Below are positions 60,809-64,000 of a stretch of DNA of 64,000 bases, in pieces; positions within the stretch are counted from its first letter, which is position 1, and each line of letters opens with the position of its first letter. This DNA is from Fumia sp045121595 (GTDB taxonomy: Bacteria; Bacillota; Clostridia; Oscillospirales; Ruminococcaceae): NCBI GenBank assembly GCA_045121595.1, contig JBGVGI010000028.1:43695-107694 (forward strand). Direction: 5' to 3'. The notes beneath the pieces were generated by a model. It was not told where the DNA came from. It saw only the letters and a list, made by a program, of their open reading frames with translations, and searched no databases. Made by a program: the position numbers and the translations under genes.

Positions 60809-60826
60809 ATTCAGTTAATCCTCCTA

Positions 60827-61552
60827 TCATTCGCATTGAAAGTTCCAAAAGACTTTCTTCAGTTCAGCGTACTTGCCTCTCGGTATCGGTATTGTAGTGT
60901 TGTTATAAAGAAGAATCTCAGATGAAGTCAGATTCTTTATGTTACGCAGATTGATAATGTATGCACTTCCCAAACGGACAAATCCGTCATTCTTTGCAAG
61001 CATTGCGTAAAGCTCCGAAACTGTCGTCCTGACTTTGAGTAGCTGACCGTTATCAAGCTTTATGTACTGGTAATGGTCGTGCGATTCCGAATACATAATA
61101 TTGTTCGCATTGATACTCTCTATACCATTTTCAGTTTTGAGTCTGATAAGTTGCTTCGTAATTTTTTCTGCCTGCAAGAGAGCTGCCCCCATCGCTTCAT
61201 AAAACTTTTCAGGTTCAAGCGGTTTTATAAGATAGCGGAGCGTTCCTGTTTCATAGCCTTGCGGAGCGTGTTCGACAGAGGTTGTTAAAAATATAATAGG
61301 GCTTTCAATTTCTCTTGCTCTGATTTCTCTTGCAAGGGTTGTGCCCATTTCATCACCGATATATACATCAAGCATAAATATATCAAACAGGGCACCGTTA
61401 TCAATACTATTCAGAAGTGAACTTGCCGAGTTAAACGGAAAAACTTCAATTTCCGATTTTCCGCTTTGCTCGGAATACTTTTTAATATAGGATGAAACCT
61501 CGTCCAAAATTATAGTTTCATCATCGCATATCGCTATTTTCAATGTTTTCAC
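60827..61552 (-). CDS. LytTR-family response regulator (AgrA-like)
   Basis: 241 residues: receiver domain with CDDE acidic pair and the phosphoacceptor Asp in FMLDVYIGDEMG, then a LytTR DNA-binding domain (about 140-240; VRTTVSELYAMLAKNDGFVRLGSAYIINLRNI in two parts). The start is GTG, overlapping the XRE stop as GTGA. Confidence 0.94.
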   Translation of the reverse strand: MKTLKIAICDDETIILDEVSSYIKKYSEQSGKSEIEVFPFNSASSLLNSIDNGALFDIFMLDVYIGDEMGTTLAREIRAREIESPIIFLTTSVEHAPQGYETGTLRYLIKPLEPEKFYEAMGAALLQAEKITKQLIRLKTENGIESINANNIMYSESHDHYQYIKLDNGQLLKVRTTVSELYAMLAKNDGFVRLGSAYIINLRNIKNLTSSEILLYNNTTIPIPRGKYAELKKVFWNFQCE

Positions 61553-61779
61553 CTTACTTTCTTACTCAATTCAGCATCAACAGGGATAGCTTCCACAACG
61601 TCTCCAACGTCACAATTAAGCACTTTGCAGAATTTAAGCAAAATTGAAAGTGAAACAATCTCATTCTTGTTAAGTCTTGTGAGTGTTGATGGAGATACTT
61701 CAGCCAACTCTATAAGCTGATGTTTTGAAATATCCTTTTCTACACATTGATGCCAAAGCCTGCGATAATTAACCTGCAT
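61549..61779 (-). CDS. Small XRE-family helix-turn-helix protein
   Basis: 76 residues from ATG 61779 after CAGGAGG. A single Cro/C1-type HTH (ISKHQLIELAEVSPSTLTRLNKNE). First gene of the XRE-response regulator-kinase operon; likely an additional repressor of the same operon, perhaps acting at the palindrome upstream. Confidence 0.87.
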   Translation of the reverse strand: MQVNYRRLWHQCVEKDISKHQLIELAEVSPSTLTRLNKNEIVSLSILLKFCKVLNCDVGDVVEAIPVDAELSKKVR

Positions 61780-61821
61780 AGCAAAGCCTCCTGTATACAA
61801 CAAATATAATTTCCTTATTAT

Positions 61822-61850
61822 ATTCTAACACATATCAGCCCAAATTTCAA
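61822..61850 (-). promoter_or_regulatory. Promoter of the XRE/two-component operon
   Basis: Minus strand: -35 TTGAAA (61845-61850), 17-base spacer, -10 TAGAAT (61822-61827). Confidence 0.72.
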
Positions 61851-61854
61851 TATA

Positions 61855-61876
61855 AACTCGTCAATTTTGACGAGTT
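61855..61876. promoter_or_regulatory. Perfect palindrome next to the two-component promoter
   Basis: Arms AACTCGTCAA (61855-61864) and TTGACGAGTT (61867-61876), two bases apart, five bases upstream of the -35. A likely operator for the XRE protein or response regulator. Confidence 0.6.
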
Positions 61877-62015
61877 GCATTGACTTTCTGACGATTTTTA
61901 TTGCAGTGTAGTCAGAAAAGCAAGACTTAAATCAAGATTTTAAAAATTTCTTTCATCGAGAAAATAGTTTTTTAAAAAATAAAGGGGATTAGAGTAATCT
62001 ACTGCAATTCTTTTT

Positions 62016-62058
62016 TTGTCGTATAATTGTCGTAAAACATTAAAAATACGACAATTAT
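62016..62058. promoter_or_regulatory. Cluster of TTGTCGTA motifs upstream of the two-component operon
   Basis: TTGTCGTA at 62016-62023 and 62027-62034, inverted TACGACAA at 62047-62054; the last two form a 12-base perfect inverted repeat (62023-62034 / 62047-62058). The same 8-mer recurs as a pair at 59513-59541. Confidence 0.55.
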
Positions 62059-62083
62059 TTTTTTATGTTTTAAGATAGAAAAA

Positions 62084-62116
62084 ATCCTTGAAACTCAGTA
62101 GTTTCAAGGATTTCTT
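62084..62116 (-). terminator. Terminator of tRNA-fMet
   Basis: AAATCCTTGAAACT paired with AGTTTCAAGGATTT around a four-base loop, followed by T's on the minus strand, directly after the tRNA 3' end. Confidence 0.82.
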
Positions 62117-62192
<76 letters not shown>

Positions 62193-62251
62193 ATATCTGT
62201 TTTTCTCGGGAAGTATATGATAACACATTATATTGCTTTTGTCAATAGAAA

Positions 62252-63109
62252 ATGCAATATTTTATTAAAATTTCCTTTTTGCATAAATATTTGCCGTTTT
62301 CATATAATTTACTGTTCCCACAAAAAGGAGGAGATTTTATCTTTATAAAAAGCTTTAAGCTCAAAAATATATATTTTGCAGTAACTGTCGTTTTGCTTAT
62401 CTGTGCGATAGTGTTTTTTGTGTTTTCTTTTTTGTTTGCCTATCGTGAGTATACCCGTGAAACGTCGGCGGAAATTTCTGACAAAAAGGTTGTATATCTT
62501 ACTTTTGACGATGGGCCGTCGGTTGTTACCGAAAAAATCTTAGACGTTTTAAAAGAAGAACAAATCCCTGCAACGTTTTTTGTGACGGGAGCTACCACCG
62601 ACCGCGGAAAGATGCTTTACAAACGTATGAAAGAGGAAGGACACAGTATAGGTATACATTCGTATTCGCACAAATACAGTGAAATTTACTTAAACTCCGA
62701 AGCTTTCATGAAAGATTTTACCCGTCTTGAGGAGCATTTAAGAGAAATTGTCGGAGAAACGCCGAAAATTTTCCGCTTCCCGGGTGGAAGTACAAATTCT
62801 ACGGTTTTACCTGAGGTGATATCCGAAATCAAAAAGAAAATTGCAGAAAAAGGATACGTTTATTTTGACTGGAATGCGCTCGGAAAAGACGATTTGCATA
62901 CCCCGACTTCAAGCGAAGATATTTTTCTTAACGTAATAAATTCGGGCAAAGACAGGAAAAGAATACTGATTTTGATGCACGATGACGCCATAAGAAAAAC
63001 GGCACCCGATGCCCTTGAAAAAATCATAAAGTATTATAGAGAAAAGGGCTACTGTTTTGAAGCATTGACAGAAAATACTGCTCCTATACAATTTAAAAAA
63101 CCGCAATGA
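62252..63109 (+). CDS. Polysaccharide deacetylase (PgdA-like, membrane-anchored)
   Basis: NodB-homology deacetylase, probably acting on peptidoglycan or another wall glycan. One membrane anchor (about 40-65 in the open frame), then VYLTFDDGPS (catalytic Asp and metal Asp), GIHSYSH (metal His pair), RFPGGS and LILMHD. Domain complete. The ATG at 62252 has no ribosome site, while AAAGGAGGAG at about 62323-62332 precedes no ATG/GTG/TTG but an ATC (62339) seven bases on, so true translation may start there. Confidence 0.9.
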   Translation: MQYFIKISFLHKYLPFSYNLLFPQKGGDFIFIKSFKLKNIYFAVTVVLLICAIVFFVFSFLFAYREYTRETSAEISDKKVVYLTFDDGPSVVTEKILDVLKEEQIPATFFVTGATTDRGKMLYKRMKEEGHSIGIHSYSHKYSEIYLNSEAFMKDFTRLEEHLREIVGETPKIFRFPGGSTNSTVLPEVISEIKKKIAEKGYVYFDWNALGKDDLHTPTSSEDIFLNVINSGKDRKRILILMHDDAIRKTAPDALEKIIKYYREKGYCFEALTENTAPIQFKKPQ

Positions 63110-63127
63110 AATCATTGCGGTTTTATT
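63095..63127. terminator. Convergent terminator of the deacetylase gene and lexA
   Basis: AAAACCGCAATG and CATTGCGGTTTT arms with a short loop, T-runs on both sides. Confidence 0.9.
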
Positions 63128-63129
63128 TT

Positions 63130-63711
63130 TTAATAACTGCGGATAAGCGACACAACTCTGCCTAAAATTGTGAGTTCTTCAACGATAATAGGTTCAAAGT
63201 CGGGGTTTTCAGGCATAAGTCTGAAAAATCCTTTGTCTTTATAGAAACGTTTTACGGTTGCTTCGTCGTCAATAAGTGCAACGATGATTTCGCCGTCGTC
63301 ACAGCTCGGGGATTTCTTTACAATAACGATGTCACCGTCTAAAATACCTGCGTTTTTCATACTCTCACCGCGTACACGCAAAGCAAAGTGGTCTTTGGAG
63401 TCGCCCTGAAGTCCGAAAACGGGGATATAGTCCTCAATTTCTTCGATAGCGGTGATGGGTTTACCTGCGGTTACTGTACCAACAAGCGGTACGGAAATCG
63501 ATGAGCTTCCGGGAAGCTTGATAGTGCGTTTTTTGATGCTGTCCTTGACAATCATTCCTTTGTATACTAAACTCTGGAGATAGTAGTGTACGGTTGAGGT
63601 GGAGGGAATGTTAAGTTCAGCACATATTTCCCTGACTGTAGGTGAAAAGTTGTGATTTAAAATACAATCTTTGATATATTCATATACGATTTCTTCACTA
63701 TATTTTGGCAT
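63130..63711 (-). CDS. lexA: SOS repressor LexA
   Basis: 193 residues from ATG 63711; the open frame runs on upstream without a good start. N-terminal winged HTH (FSPTVREICAELNIPSTSTVHYYLQSL), self-cleavage Ala-Gly in GTVTAGKP, catalytic Ser in RGESMKNAGI and Lys in DDEATVKRF. Transcribed from a promoter with an SOS-box-like site, so probably autoregulated. Confidence 0.96.
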   Translation of the reverse strand: MPKYSEEIVYEYIKDCILNHNFSPTVREICAELNIPSTSTVHYYLQSLVYKGMIVKDSIKKRTIKLPGSSSISVPLVGTVTAGKPITAIEEIEDYIPVFGLQGDSKDHFALRVRGESMKNAGILDGDIVIVKKSPSCDDGEIIVALIDDEATVKRFYKDKGFFRLMPENPDFEPIIVEELTILGRVVSLIRSY

Positions 63712-63744
63712 AGGATTCAGCCCTTTCCTTATCATTATAGTTAC

Positions 63745-63773
63745 ATTGTAACCTTTAAACTGCGAAAAGTCAA
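63745..63773 (-). promoter_or_regulatory. Promoter of lexA
   Basis: Minus strand: -35 TTGACT (63768-63773), 17-base spacer, -10 TACAAT (63745-63750). Confidence 0.75.
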
Positions 63774-63782
63774 CAGTTTTTT

Positions 63783-63796
63783 CGTACAATTGTTCA
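63783..63796 (-). promoter_or_regulatory. SOS-box-like LexA site
   Basis: Minus strand TGAACAATTGTACG, close to the Gram-positive box CGAAC-N4-GTTCG (8 of 10 fixed bases), ten bases upstream of the -35. Confidence 0.55.
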
Positions 63797-63843
63797 CAAT
63801 TTTCTGTTGATTTTTGTTTCGGATAGAGATATACTTTAATTAG

Positions 63844-63990
63844 GCATAACCGACAAATCCGAACCCGCCTGAAATTATTCAAAATTCGGCTTTTTCTGCG
63901 TTGTCGGGCTTGAAAGACGCGAGTATTCCTTCGCCCTGCCGCCTTGAAAAATCACAAATTTTCAGTAATTTCAGGTTCGGCGAATTTTTT
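63844..63990. repeat. Fold-back intergenic repeat element
   Basis: Inverted ends: CCTGAAATTA (63868-63877) with TAATTTCAGG (63966-63975), extended by CCGAA (63859-63863) with TTCGG (63976-63980). The interior has further pairable segments (CGGGC / GCCCT). The leading 24 bases recur at 21737-21760 with one mismatch. No coding sequence inside. Reaches close to the window end. Confidence 0.6.
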
Positions 63991-64000
63991 ACACACTGTT

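Noticed and set aside
59141..61803. A complete Agr quorum-sensing locus
   Set aside because: Kinase and LytTR regulator are present, but no AgrB-like protease or AgrD-like peptide frame is found nearby.
42867..62116. Prophage or integrative conjugative element
   Set aside because: No integrase, structural, replication or conjugation genes; only the attachment-site duplication supports past mobility.

Overview
The window looks like the chromosome of an anaerobic, spore-forming member of the Clostridia (Bacillota), probably an uncultured, gut-type lineage. Reasons: an alpha/beta-type small acid-soluble spore protein, an adjacent SpoIVFA/SpoIVFB-like pair, Gram-positive gene orders (zapA, mreBCD-pbp2, ylxM-ffh-rpsP-khpA-rimM-trmD), strong AGGAGG ribosome binding sites, sigma-A promoters and AT-rich spacers. 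The species cannot be told from the sequence alone.

Layout. 1-8.4 kb: minus-strand cell-shape and division operon (zapA, U32 peptidase, dut, DUF4321 protein, maf, mreB, mreC, mreD, pbp2). 8.5-12.0 kb: a YtrA-type GntR regulator with its ABC ATPase and permease, and a clear palindromic operator. 12.1-14.7 kb: pyruvate kinase and the SpoIVFA/SpoIVFB-like pair on the plus strand. 14.7-21.7 kb: a purine operon (purE, purF, purM, purN, purO-type IMP cyclohydrolase, single-domain AICAR transformylase, purD) behind an operator-promoter and a structured, terminator-bearing leader. 21.8-27.9 kb: uvrC, HPr and the SRP/ribosome operon. 28-42.5 kb: a catabolic and accessory stretch with four Gfo/Idh/MocA-family proteins, two AraC regulators, a GH43-like protein, adenine deaminase, prmA, a LemA pair and a zinc-ribbon/RHH module.

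42.84-62.15 kb: a likely genomic island. An intact initiator tRNA (tRNA-fMet, minus strand, 62117-62192) has the last ~30 bases of its 3' end duplicated in direct orientation at 42838-42866, the geometry left by integration into a tRNA 3' end. No integrase is visible. The island holds one ~16.5 kb minus-strand gene train: rmlA, rmlB, a 2195-residue secreted surface protein, a membrane-anchored cadherin-like protein, a multi-TM GT-C-like protein, a polyprenyl-phosphate-type GT2, an ATP-grasp/SDR fusion, a dTDP-4-amino-sugar transaminase and two half-size EamA/SMR-type membrane proteins. An AgrC/AgrA-like two-component system with a small XRE protein sits upstream. The most economical reading is a self-contained system that makes, lipid-links, flips and transfers a modified amino-dideoxy-sugar onto the cell surface, plausibly onto the giant protein in its own operon. 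This is the best candidate for an undescribed system in the window.

62.2-64.0 kb: a polysaccharide deacetylase, lexA with an SOS-box-like site, and a fold-back intergenic element, part of which recurs near 21.74 kb.
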